Below, piece after piece: positions 1 to 8,076 of a DNA stretch of 64,000 bases. The notes beneath the pieces are model-generated. The model did not search any database. It was not told the origin of the DNA and saw only the letters and a program-made list of their open reading frames with translations. The position numbers and the translations under genes are program-made. How positions within the stretch are numbered: the stretch's first letter is position 1; every line of letters starts with the position of its first letter. The DNA comes from ZLKRG44 sp964555705 (GTDB taxonomy: Bacteria > Planctomycetota > Phycisphaerae > Phycisphaerales > SM1A02), in NCBI GenBank assembly GCA_964555705.1, contig CAZKTN010000007.1, positions 1 to 64,000 of the forward strand, written 5' to 3'.

Positions 1-463
1 GCGTGACAAGCGTGAGGTGCGCAGCGCCCGCCCACGCAATCTCCACCGCCATCGCACGGCCTGCGCCTCCGGCGCCGAGCATCACCACGCGCTGTCCCTC
101 GATCGGCGCGACCTTTCGGATCGCCTTCACCAGTCCCTTGCCGTCGTTGTTGTGGCCCGTGAGGCGCCCATCACGGATCGTGATGTAGTTCGCAGCGCCG
201 ATCGCGCGCACGTCGTCATCGACCTCATCGAGCAGCGGCATCACAGCCACCTTCCACGGCACGGTCACGCACATGCCGCGATAGCCGAGCGGCCGTAGCG
301 CTGCCACCGCAAGCGCGAGGTCCGACTCGCTCGCGATGTCGTTCTTCCAGAACTGCCAGTTGAGGCCGTAGTGGGCGAACACCGCATCGAACATCCGATC
401 GATGGGGTTCTCTGCAACGGGGTGGCCGAGCATGCCGGTCATCTGCTTCTGGGGCTTGATCAT
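1..463 (-). CDS. Shikimate dehydrogenase-family protein (AroE-like), partial
   Basis: The gene runs off the left edge, so only about the first 154 residues are visible. Translation from the ATG at 463 gives an AroE-type fold: a VTVPWK segment carrying the catalytic Lys, an IGAANYI segment, NNDGKG with the catalytic Asp, and the start of the Rossmann domain VVMLGAGGAGRAM. In the shikimate pathway this family reduces 3-dehydroshikimate with NADPH. The N-terminal substrate motif, normally S-x-S in a GxPxxxSxSP context, is replaced here by GHPVAENPIDRMF. It may therefore be a family member with a different substrate. It is divergent from the gene at 648. Family is secure; exact substrate is not. 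Confidence 0.8.
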   Translation of the reverse strand, partial: MIKPQKQMTGMLGHPVAENPIDRMFDAVFAHYGLNWQFWKNDIASESDLALAVAALRPLGYRGMCVTVPWKVAVMPLLDEVDDDVRAIGAANYITIRDGRLTGHNNDGKGLVKAIRKVAPIEGQRVVMLGAGGAGRAMAVEIAWAGAAHLTLVT

Positions 464-647
464 GGCGGGGGCTGGCGCGAGGCTACGTCATCACACGTCA
501 AATCCAGCCCCGCTTTCTGAACCGCATCGAACATCGCGTGTTCTCCAGTTTGCGCGATGCGCCAGCGGCATGTCTCGGTACAGTCGGAAACTCGACGTTC
601 CGGGGCACGTACGGCTGGATGAAACCCCTACAGACTGGAACCTGACG

Positions 648-2036
648 ATGAACACGACGACCCTTCCTGTGCGCCTTACCGCGCTGGCAGCGGCCATCGG
701 TGCCTATGCCGCTTGCCTTTCCTCGTCCGCGGGAGACGATTGCGCGCCCGGATGGGTGCCCTTTGTCGGAGGAACGGGTCCCGACTCGGGCGTTGCCGCA
801 GGTCTGGCTCTGCACGATGACGGCAACGGCCCAAGCGTCTACATCGGCGGCAGCTTCACGACGATCGGCGGCGTCGCGGCTCCGCGCATCGTGAAGGCAG
901 TCATCGGCGACACTGGCATCGACTACATCCCGCTCGGCACCGGCTTCAGCAACGCGGAGTGCTACGCGCTCGCGAGCTTCCAGGGCAGCCTCTTCGCCGC
1001 CGGATACTTCGACCTCGCGGGCGATGTGGCGGGCACGGCAAAGCTCGCACGCTGGGACGGCACGGCGTGGAACTCCGTCGGCGCGCAGCTCGAAGGCAGC
1101 CTCAACCAGCTGTGGGGGCTCACCGCGTGGAACTCCGCGCAGGGCAACAACCTCTACATCTCCGGCAACTTCACCAACATCGGCGGCTCAGGCGCGAACT
1201 TCTTCGCGCGCTTCGACGGCACGAGCTTCCATCCGGTTGGCACGACGCCGATTGCGGGCAACGTCCCCCTGATCGTCTTCACGAGCCATGTGCACGATGA
1301 CGGCAGCGGTCCGGCGATCTACATCGGCGGGCGCTTCACGTCAGTGGATGGGGTGCCTGCGAACCGCATCGCGCGGTGGAACGGCACCTCCTGGTCGGCT
1401 GTAGGCACGGGAATGCTGGGCTCGGGCTCGACCCCATCGGTCAACACCATGGTCACCTTCGACGACGGCACCGGCCCTGCCCTCTATGCGGGCGGCCAGA
1501 CCTTCACCAGCGCTGGCGGCGTGCCTGCAAACCGGGTCGCCAAGTGGGACGGCAAGGCCTGGTCGGCTGTTGGCAATGGCTTCGCGAACGGCATCGTCTG
1601 GCGCCTCGCGGTCTACAACGACGGGTCTGGCGACGCGCTCTATGCCTTCGGCACCTTCACGGCGTCGGGCACTACCCCCATCAACCGCATGGCAAAGTGG
1701 AACGGCACGAGCTGGGAGCAATGGGGCGGCGGTGCGAGCGGCACCGTGTTCAACGCCCTGCCGATCGCGGGCAACGCCGGCTCGGGCGATGCGCTGCTGA
1801 TCAGCGGCCAGTTCACGTCCATCGGCACCGACACGAGGATCCGCGTGGCAATGTTCGAGGGATGCCCCGAGGACGACGCCACTACAGGCGACCTCAACGG
1901 CGACGGATCGGTGAACGGCATCGATCTTGCCATCCTGCTTTCCGCGTGGGGCACGAGCGACCCAAGCGCCGACATCAACGGTGACGGAACGGTGAATGGC
2001 TTCGACCTGTCGGTGCTCCTGGGCTTCTGGGGCTGA
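648..2036 (+). CDS. Secreted WxG-repeat protein with C-terminal dockerin-like repeats
   Basis: A 462-residue exported protein. The start at 648 gives an N-terminal signal peptide (hydrophobic TALAAAIGAYAA); the open frame extends further upstream but that part is not signal-like. The body has about five copies of a unit of roughly 50 residues containing W[DN]GT[AS]WxxVG and YIGGxFT, which suggests a beta-propeller similar to delta-60 or kelch-type repeats. The C-terminus has two dockerin-like calcium loops, DLNGDGSVNGIDLAILL and DINGDGTVNGFDLSVLL, each ending in WG. No catalytic motif was recognised. It is likely a cell-surface or extracellular protein. The 184 bases upstream hold no clear promoter that I can identify. 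Confidence 0.8.
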   Translation: MNTTTLPVRLTALAAAIGAYAACLSSSAGDDCAPGWVPFVGGTGPDSGVAAGLALHDDGNGPSVYIGGSFTTIGGVAAPRIVKAVIGDTGIDYIPLGTGFSNAECYALASFQGSLFAAGYFDLAGDVAGTAKLARWDGTAWNSVGAQLEGSLNQLWGLTAWNSAQGNNLYISGNFTNIGGSGANFFARFDGTSFHPVGTTPIAGNVPLIVFTSHVHDDGSGPAIYIGGRFTSVDGVPANRIARWNGTSWSAVGTGMLGSGSTPSVNTMVTFDDGTGPALYAGGQTFTSAGGVPANRVAKWDGKAWSAVGNGFANGIVWRLAVYNDGSGDALYAFGTFTASGTTPINRMAKWNGTSWEQWGGGASGTVFNALPIAGNAGSGDALLISGQFTSIGTDTRIRVAMFEGCPEDDATTGDLNGDGSVNGIDLAILLSAWGTSDPSADINGDGTVNGFDLSVLLGFWG

Positions 2037-2059
2037 GCGCCGGCGCTAGCCACTCCCGG

Positions 2060-2830
2060 TCATCCTCGCTTGCGCGCGAACACCACCAGCCTGCTTCGGA
2101 AGCAGCCTGGAATGAGGGCATGCGCAAGCACGCCGATGCGGTACGCAATCGTGGAGAACTGCAGGTAGGACGGCTCCGCCTCGATGCCGAACACGGTTCC
2201 CTCGAGACCCGCAGCATCCAGCGCACGCCTCATCCGCCACACTGAGTTGCACCGGTACCTGGTCGGGAACACATCCTGCTCCTGCCTTCCTGGCTGCAGC
2301 GCGGAGATCGCACGCGCATGCAGCCCGTTCGGCAGCGCACGAGACGCGATGCCTGGGTAGCTCCACGCGTTGGTGGTGTGCCCTGCAAAGCAACCCCCAA
2401 CACGCAGCACCCTCGACAGCTCCGCGAAGTGCGAGTCGACGTCCTCGACATGCTCGATCACCGACCGGCTGATCGCAAGGTCGATCGATTCGGTCTCGAC
2501 GGGCCAGGGGTCGCCGGTACCGAACAGCCGGAAGTCGTCGATGAGGGGATTGGCTGAGGCGCCGGGGTCAACGTCGATCCCGATCACCTCGACTCCAGGC
2601 CTTCGGAAGTCGCACATCCGGGCGCGCACCTCGCACGGGTCCTCGGCACCCTCGCCGCGTCCGCATCCGATGTCGAGGATCCTGCCGTTGCGTGGCGCCA
2701 GCGCATGCGCGCGGAACAGGAACGCCACCGTGCCATCCACGCGGCTGAAACCGCCGAAGGACATCTCCGGATAGTGCGACTGCGCAAGCTCGCGCCCGCG
2801 CCCAGGACGTGTATGCGACTCCGCGATCAT
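2060..2830 (-). CDS. Class I SAM-dependent methyltransferase
   Basis: A 256-residue cytoplasmic methyltransferase. Motif I is ILDIGCGRGEG, followed by VIGIDVDPGA (acidic ribose-binding region) and ISRSVIEHVEDVDSHF with LSRVLRVGG, the usual Methyltransf_11/25 layout. The substrate cannot be read from sequence; a small-molecule or glycan target is plausible. The chosen ATG at 2830 overlaps the stop codon of the upstream protease gene (ATGA), so translation is probably coupled. The frame is open further upstream inside the protease gene, but that part has no family similarity. Confidence 0.8.
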   Translation of the reverse strand: MIAESHTRPGRGRELAQSHYPEMSFGGFSRVDGTVAFLFRAHALAPRNGRILDIGCGRGEGAEDPCEVRARMCDFRRPGVEVIGIDVDPGASANPLIDDFRLFGTGDPWPVETESIDLAISRSVIEHVEDVDSHFAELSRVLRVGGCFAGHTTNAWSYPGIASRALPNGLHARAISALQPGRQEQDVFPTRYRCNSVWRMRRALDAAGLEGTVFGIEAEPSYLQFSTIAYRIGVLAHALIPGCFRSRLVVFARKRG

Positions 2831-5055
2831 GACCACCGCGCCAGGAGCACTGCGAGATCCAATCCGTCCACGGTGCCGTCGCCATTGATGTCTGCAGGAT
2901 GCCCCGCGATGCCCCACGCCGCAAGAAGGACGGCAAGGTCCACACCGTCGACGATGCCGTCACCCGTGAGGTCAGCCGGCTCCACGGTGCCGCCATGGAA
3001 GAGCATCGTCGAGCGCACCACGACAGTGCTCTGGCCAGGTCCCGACAGCGTGAACACGAGACCCGCGCTTCGGGTGGCCTCGAAGTACTCGATGCGGAGC
3101 TGGTGCTTGCCGGCCGCGAGGGCCGTTGTCCCGCGCACCGTGCGCATGCCGTGGATGCCGTCGTTGTCCACGACAAGTGCGTCGCCGATCCACAGGCGCG
3201 ACCCGTCGTCGCTCGTGAGCCCGAAGGTCCAGTACCCGCCAACGGGCACCTCGACCCACCCTGTGTAGACGGCACCGACGTTGTCCGCACGACCGCTGCC
3301 CGCGAAGGCCCCACTCGTCGATGGGTAGTAGATCTCCGGGACAATCTCCAATGCATATGGCACAAGGCTCGAGAAGTCGGGCAGCGCGGTCGGTGAGGCG
3401 AGCGCGAAGTACTCGACGACGAGGCCGGGCGTGGCACCGAGCGGATTGTCGGCACGCCGCGCGATCGCGACGTCGACGTACGCCGTAGCGCTGGCCGTCG
3501 CGCCGCTCACCGGCTCGACAAGCGTGTACGACAGCGACTGCGTGCCGGCAGATGCGCCCACGTTCTCCACGCGCAGCGTGTCGCGCACGCTGCCCTTGCC
3601 CTCCACCAGGGTGACCGCTGCGCCCCCCGAGGTCGTGGCATCGAATGCCTGGATCTCAAGCCGGTCCATGTTCGGGTCATAGTCGTTGGCGAGCACGTCA
3701 ATCGTGACGCCCCCGCCCACGACCGCGCGCACACGGTCGTTGCGCGCCATGGGAGGCTGAGGCACGAGCGCGTCGACGGCGGCCTCGACCGCGCGGCGCA
3801 CATTGATGCGGCCCCACCCGAACGTCTCGCTGTTCGCCTCCGCATCCCACGAGTCGCATGTGTTGAGCAGCACATGCTCGGCATGTGCCGCCGACAGCAG
3901 CGGGTTCGTGGATCGGATCATCGCGAGCGCGCCATTGGCTATCGGCGTGGCCATGCTGGTGCCGCTTGAGAATCCGTAGCTCCCGTCGCGCGTTGTGCTC
4001 AGGATGCTGACGCCAGGCGCGAATAGATCCACGCCAAGACCGAAGCTCGAGAACCCCGCTCTCTGGTCAGCCTGGTCGCTCGCGCCAACAACGATGACGT
4101 GCTCGAAGTCCCAGCTCGCATGATCCACGTCAGAGTTGCCCGCCGCCCACAGCATTGACGCGTCAAGGGACCTCACGTACTGGCCTGTAGTCTCGATCGG
4201 CGGGTAGCCGATGCCCGAGTAGCTCGTGCTGATCACCTTCGCGCCGTTCTCGGCCGCCCACTGCACGCCCTGCAGCAGGTCCTCGTAGGTTGCGCCTCCG
4301 CTCGAGAGCTCGCTGACACGCACCGGCATGATGCGGAGCTTCCAGCCCACGCCGCTCACGCCCGTGGAGTTGTTGCCGGCGGCCGCCGCACAGCCTGAAA
4401 CGTGCGTGCCATGCCCGTTGATGTCGGTGACGTTCCCGCCGCTGGCCTCTGGAAGGTTGCTCACGCAGTTGAAGCCAGGCACCCGGTACGGGAGGTCCTC
4501 GTGAGTCACGATGCCGGTGTCGGTCACCGCGAGGATGACCTCAGCCGCGCCATCAGCGCGCCATGTATCCCACGCCGCGGACGACTCGATCATGGCATGG
4601 TGCCACTGCTGCGGGAAGAGCGGGTCATTGGGCACTACGGTCGGGTACACAAGCCAGTTGGGGCACGCGTACTCGAAGAGGCCAGTCCCAAGAAGTGCAG
4701 TCGCCACTGCACTCTCCGCAGCGCCTGGATCGAACGGGATACCGCCGACCACCAGCACGAACTCGTCCGTGCGGGAGTTCCTTCGATTGTCGAATGTGGC
4801 CAGCTCTTGAATCGCCTCGTTGCGTTCTGCAGGCGCAAGGTCCTGCCTTGGTCGGACGATGAGCTCGCCTGTGAACTCACGTTCACCGATGAGTTCCGTG
4901 AACGGAGGGCCGCCACCGCCGAATGCACCACCTGGTGCCGCCATGACCGCCACGCCAGTGCCCATGAGCACGGCGAGCGCACCTGCCGATCGAGATGCGA
5001 GCCAGGCACAATCACGCCGTACATGGGCGGCACAGTTCATCTGACGTTCGGTCAT
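2827..5055 (-). CDS. Secreted subtilisin-like serine protease (S8) with PA14 and dockerin-like modules
   Basis: A 742-residue exported protease. The S8 triad is visible: Asp179 in AVTDTGI, His215 in GHGTHVSG and Ser367 in SGTSMATP, with the oxyanion Asn in WAAGNS near 307. After the catalytic domain come an Ig/cadherin-like stretch (around 440-530, with DVLANDYDPN), a PA14-like domain (around 550-690, with GYWTFGLTSDDGSRLWI) and two dockerin-like loops ending in LLAAWG and LLARWS. The N-terminus has a twin-Arg-free hydrophobic signal region (residues 20-42). A GAGGAAA ribosome site lies 6-7 bases before the ATG. It probably degrades extracellular protein, and the PA14 domain may bind carbohydrate. 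Confidence 0.9.
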   Translation of the reverse strand: MTERQMNCAAHVRRDCAWLASRSAGALAVLMGTGVAVMAAPGGAFGGGGPPFTELIGEREFTGELIVRPRQDLAPAERNEAIQELATFDNRRNSRTDEFVLVVGGIPFDPGAAESAVATALLGTGLFEYACPNWLVYPTVVPNDPLFPQQWHHAMIESSAAWDTWRADGAAEVILAVTDTGIVTHEDLPYRVPGFNCVSNLPEASGGNVTDINGHGTHVSGCAAAAGNNSTGVSGVGWKLRIMPVRVSELSSGGATYEDLLQGVQWAAENGAKVISTSYSGIGYPPIETTGQYVRSLDASMLWAAGNSDVDHASWDFEHVIVVGASDQADQRAGFSSFGLGVDLFAPGVSILSTTRDGSYGFSSGTSMATPIANGALAMIRSTNPLLSAAHAEHVLLNTCDSWDAEANSETFGWGRINVRRAVEAAVDALVPQPPMARNDRVRAVVGGGVTIDVLANDYDPNMDRLEIQAFDATTSGGAAVTLVEGKGSVRDTLRVENVGASAGTQSLSYTLVEPVSGATASATAYVDVAIARRADNPLGATPGLVVEYFALASPTALPDFSSLVPYALEIVPEIYYPSTSGAFAGSGRADNVGAVYTGWVEVPVGGYWTFGLTSDDGSRLWIGDALVVDNDGIHGMRTVRGTTALAAGKHQLRIEYFEATRSAGLVFTLSGPGQSTVVVRSTMLFHGGTVEPADLTGDGIVDGVDLAVLLAAWGIAGHPADINGDGTVDGLDLAVLLARWS

Positions 5056-5083
5056 GTCGGTTTCCTCTCAGGATCATTGACAC

Positions 5084-5117
5084 GCCGACCGGCCGGACAC
5101 ACGCCCGACCGGTCGGC
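5084..5117 (-). terminator. Hairpin downstream of the 5143-5790 gene
   Basis: Perfect 9-bp inverted repeat GCCGACCGG / CCGGTCGGC at 5084-5092 and 5109-5117. It lies just after the stop of the sorting-tail gene and before the protease start. There is no T-run, so it is only a possible terminator or processing hairpin. Confidence 0.4.
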
Positions 5118-5142
5118 CATGTCGTTAGGTTCTCGCCACCGC

Positions 5143-5790
5143 TCACACCCGCCGACGGCGCGAGGGCAGCATCCCCACGGCACCGAGTAGCGCAAGCGCT
5201 CCGGGCGCGGGCAGCGCGCAGCCGACGACCTTGTCGGACCAGCCGCCCTCGCCGCCACGGAACCTCACAACCATGCCGTATCCAGCCTGGTTGAGCGCGA
5301 TCTCAGCATCAAGGGCTGAGAGCGCGGCAGCGGTGCCGGTCATGGTGAACGTGAAGGTCGCCGAACTGCCCGTCGCGATTCCATTGGAGGGATTGCCGCC
5401 CCCAAGGAAGCTGCCATTGAGGCCCGCGCCAGCCGCAAACGTTCCATACGGCGGCGCAGATACCGGTGCCGAGATGTTCCGGAATGCGGCACTCGTGCTC
5501 GACACGAAGGACAGGCCACTCGCGGTGCCATTGGGGCTCAGTGCGAGCGCCGTGATGTAACCACCAAGCGACGGGTCAACAGTGTTGGTGAGCGTGATCG
5601 AGATGCTGGCGCTCGTACCACCCGTGTAGGCGTACGTGAGCTCCGCGCGGAAGCTGCCGATGTCCTCGGTGCTGCCGCAGGGCGCGTAGGTGTGGGTCGA
5701 GAACGAGGCCGATGCAGGTCCCGCGCACATGGCGGAAGCAAGAAGCGCGCACCCGAGCGCACGCCAGAACGAAAAAGTCATTCGAATCAT
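5143..5790 (-). CDS. Exported protein with PEP-CTERM-like sorting tail
   Basis: A 215-residue protein starting at the ATG at 5790, which is preceded by a GGAGAT ribosome site. It has a signal peptide (WRALGCALLASAMCAGPASA), then a Ser/Thr/Gly-rich beta-sandwich-like body. It ends in LPAPGALALLGAVGMLPSRRRRV: a short Pro/Ala motif, a hydrophobic helix and an Arg cluster, which is a PEP-CTERM-type sorting signal. It is likely anchored, then processed and displayed outside the cell. Function is unknown. Its N-terminus and 5' leader are clearly related to those of the gene at 6016-6915. The open frame extends upstream to a GTG at 5871, but the ribosome site favours 5790. Confidence 0.75.
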   Translation of the reverse strand: MIRMTFSFWRALGCALLASAMCAGPASASFSTHTYAPCGSTEDIGSFRAELTYAYTGGTSASISITLTNTVDPSLGGYITALALSPNGTASGLSFVSSTSAAFRNISAPVSAPPYGTFAAGAGLNGSFLGGGNPSNGIATGSSATFTFTMTGTAAALSALDAEIALNQAGYGMVVRFRGGEGGWSDKVVGCALPAPGALALLGAVGMLPSRRRRV

Positions 5791-5871
5791 CCACGATCTC
5801 CTGTGATGTGAGTTGCAGGTTGTTGGGAGTGCGACTTCGCCAGCGACATCGCCGGCGATTCCCACGCGCAC
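5791..5871 (-). promoter_or_regulatory. Hairpin-containing 5' leader, copy 1
   Basis: Directly upstream of the sorting-tail gene. On the + strand CGCCAGCG (5838-5845) and CGCCGGCG (5850-5857) form an 8-bp stem with one G-U wobble around a 4-base loop. TGGGA (5824-5828) and TCCCA (5860-5864) form an outer stem. The element closely matches the leader of the gene ending at 6915. It may be a cis-acting RNA or a protein-binding site. Confidence 0.5.
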
Positions 5872-5916
5872 ACAGCGCGGCCTGCACCGCGCATTCGCCC
5901 AATTCCCGAGTGCGCC

Positions 5917-5960
5917 AAAAGCGAAGGCGGCCGGCCGGCCCCGCGAAGGGCCGACCGGCG
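5917..5960 (-). terminator. Rho-independent terminator of the 6016-6915 gene
   Basis: On the minus strand a 12-bp stem GCCGGTCGGCCC / GGGCCGGCCGGC (one G-U pair) surrounds a short loop and is followed by GCCTTCGCTTTT. Its position after the stop at 6016 fits a terminator. Confidence 0.6.
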
Positions 5961-6015
5961 CGCCGACATGACCGCATGCGCTATCGAATCATCACGCGAT
6001 CACGCCATCCCACGA

Positions 6016-6915
6016 TCACGCGCCACGGCGACGCAATCCGACGATCCCGGCCAGGCCCAGGAGCGCCACCGCACCCGGAGCTGGCACGGCAATCGCATCG
6101 ATGTAGCGGTTGAACTGCAACGTGCTCGCATCGCGGAACTGGCCGATCGAGGTGATCGCGCCGGTGACCGGGTTGATCGAGATCAGCTGGTTTGACGTGA
6201 TGCCGGAGATCCCGTCACCGACGATCTCGACACCGAACAGCGTGCTGCCGAGGAACTCGAGCGCACCGATGCGCGCGCTGGCCGTCCCGCCGCTGAGCGC
6301 GGTGGGGCCCACGAGCTGCCCGGTGATCGTGTTCACCTGCCAGATGTTGCCAGTGGCAAGGTCCGGCGTGCTGAACATCGTGCCCTGGCCATTCGACGCG
6401 AGACCGCTGCCCGTCGTGTTGAGGTTCTGCCCGTTGGGACCCACGACGGTGGCGGCGCCGGTGGCGGTGTTGATGGTCATGAGCGCGCTGAACGAGCCCT
6501 CTGCCCAACCGTAGAGGGTGCCGCCGCTCAGGTCGAGGTCCGCGCCGAAGTTCGGCGGGTTGAGCCCGAGCGATCCCACCTGCGTCACCTGCCCCGTCAG
6601 CGGGTTGATGCGCACCAGGCCGTTCGCGAACGTCGGGCTCGCGCCGGAGGTGGTGCCCCACAGCCACTGGTTTACGGAATCCCACGCCATGCCGTTGATG
6701 GCATAGCTCGCGCCCGCGGCGTCCACCAGCGCGCCAACAACGGTCGTGAGACCCGTGCTCGAGTCAACCGTGTAGAGGTTGCCAGCGGTGCTGAGCGCAC
6801 CGTCAGCCGCATAGAGGGTGCCGGCGTCGGCGGAGGGTGTCGCCACGCAGGAAAGCGCTGCGGCCGAGGCAGCGCATGCTCCCATGCGCCAGAAGGACAG
6901 TGTCGTTCGAATCAT
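6016..6915 (-). CDS. Exported protein with PEP-CTERM-like sorting tail, DUF4394-like repeats
   Basis: A 299-residue protein from the ATG at 6915, preceded by AAGGGAGA. It has a signal peptide (residues 8-30), then repeated units of the type LYTVDSSTGLTTVVGAL, LVRINPLTGQVTQVG, LMTINTATGAATVVG and LISINPVTGAITSIG. These suggest a beta-propeller-like body. The C-terminus is VPAPGAVALLGLAGIVGLRRRGA, a sorting tail. The first ten residues (MIRTTLSFWR) match the start of the protein at 5143-5790 (MIRMTFSFWR), and the two genes share a leader element. It is probably surface-displayed; the role is unknown. Confidence 0.75.
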   Translation of the reverse strand: MIRTTLSFWRMGACAASAAALSCVATPSADAGTLYAADGALSTAGNLYTVDSSTGLTTVVGALVDAAGASYAINGMAWDSVNQWLWGTTSGASPTFANGLVRINPLTGQVTQVGSLGLNPPNFGADLDLSGGTLYGWAEGSFSALMTINTATGAATVVGPNGQNLNTTGSGLASNGQGTMFSTPDLATGNIWQVNTITGQLVGPTALSGGTASARIGALEFLGSTLFGVEIVGDGISGITSNQLISINPVTGAITSIGQFRDASTLQFNRYIDAIAVPAPGAVALLGLAGIVGLRRRGA

Positions 6916-6996
6916 CAACAGTCTCCCTTGAATTGAATTGCAGGTTGGGAAGAGAATGGCTGCACCAGCGACAACGCTGGCGATTCCCAACCGCAC
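6916..6996 (-). promoter_or_regulatory. Hairpin-containing 5' leader, copy 2
   Basis: An outer 9-bp perfect inverted repeat, GGTTGGGAA (6943-6951) and TTCCCAACC (6984-6992), encloses an inner 6-bp stem CCAGCG (6965-6970) / CGCTGG (6975-6980). The ribosome site and ATG follow within about 25 bases. The primary sequence is similar to the leader at 5791-5871. Confidence 0.55.
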
Positions 6997-7116
6997 AGAG
7001 CGGATGATCCACGTCCCATTTGCCCGGTTTCGAGCAATGCGGCGGATTCGGGCTCGCCGCCCCCATCACCCCCTCGCCATGCGTTGGCAATCCACTATCG
7101 TCCATCCCTGTCGAGC

Positions 7117-8076
7117 ATGAATGCCCCGTCGTCAGCAGGCGCCAGCCGGGATGGAACCGCGGTTGTCATCTGCACCCGCTACTGCCCACCCGGTGTGGCT
7201 GATGCGGTTCGCTCGGCGCTTGGCGCCTCTCCTGGCCCCCGCGTCGTCGTTGTGGTCGACCAGTCGGATCCCTCGGTAGAGGATCGCCTTGCCGAGTTCG
7301 CCCACGACTCCCGCGTCGTACGGATCCGCAGCGATGCCCGCGGCCTCTCGTGCGCACGCAACATCGGCACCAGTGCGGCCCGATCCGCAGGTGCCGCAAT
7401 TGTTGCCTACACCGACGATGACTGCACTGTGGCGGAGGGCTGGCTTGGTGCACTCGCAGACGCGCTTGGGTCGGCACGGGATGTCGCGCTCGTGTTCGGC
7501 AGCACGTTTCCGGCACCAACGTCATGCCCCAATGACGTGATCCCCTCGTACATCCCGCGCCATGAGGCGCTCTACCGAGGCCTCGCCTCCAAGCCACGTG
7601 TCGAGGGCATGGGCGCGTGCATGGCGATCCGCACAGACGCATGGAGTGCCATCGGCGGATTCGACGAGTGCCTGGGCGCCGGGACGCCGCTTGCCTCAGC
7701 TGAAGAGCATGACGTCTGCGTCCGGCTCTTGCGTGCCGGCTACGCGGTCGCCGAGACCCCTCGCGCTGCGGTCGTTCACCATGGGGCTCGACACCGTGGG
7801 TCGGTTGAGGAGATGGTGGCCGGCTACATGCGTGGCACCGGCGCTGCCTCGGCGAAGATGGCGAGGCTCTGCGGCCCGTCGGCCATTCGCCCGCTCGCTG
7901 CGATCGCGTGGCGCTGGATGTGCGGCGGATCTGCGGTCAACATCGGCCCGGCGCCAAGGAGATGGCACCGGCTCCGCCACTTCCTGAGGGGCGCGTCAGT
8001 CGGCCTGACGATGCCCATTGATCCGGGCACCGGTCGGTTTATCGCACGTGGCCACGCGGGACGAGCTGCTGCATGA
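7117..8076 (+). CDS. Family 2 glycosyltransferase
   Basis: A 319-residue GT2-type enzyme. An N-terminal nucleotide-sugar fold starts at VVICTRYCPP, with RGLSCARNIG and the metal-binding YTDDDC near residue 110. The acceptor half contains GMGACMAIRTDAW, GGFDECLGAG and AEEHDVCVRLL (the ED base-like motif). It would add a sugar to a surface glycan or LPS core. The start at 7117 is the ATG nearest the domain; an upstream in-frame ATG at 7084 is possible. It is the first gene of a run with ATGA overlaps to the next genes, so it probably leads the glycan operon. Confidence 0.85.
   Translation: MNAPSSAGASRDGTAVVICTRYCPPGVADAVRSALGASPGPRVVVVVDQSDPSVEDRLAEFAHDSRVVRIRSDARGLSCARNIGTSAARSAGAAIVAYTDDDCTVAEGWLGALADALGSARDVALVFGSTFPAPTSCPNDVIPSYIPRHEALYRGLASKPRVEGMGACMAIRTDAWSAIGGFDECLGAGTPLASAEEHDVCVRLLRAGYAVAETPRAAVVHHGARHRGSVEEMVAGYMRGTGAASAKMARLCGPSAIRPLAAIAWRWMCGGSAVNIGPAPRRWHRLRHFLRGASVGLTMPIDPGTGRFIARGHAGRAAA

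Noticed and set aside
381..535. A 15-base direct repeat ACCGCATCGAACATC at 381-395 and 521-535
   Set aside because: One copy is inside the AroE-like coding region and the other in the spacer; no third copy or insertion-like feature, so it may be chance.
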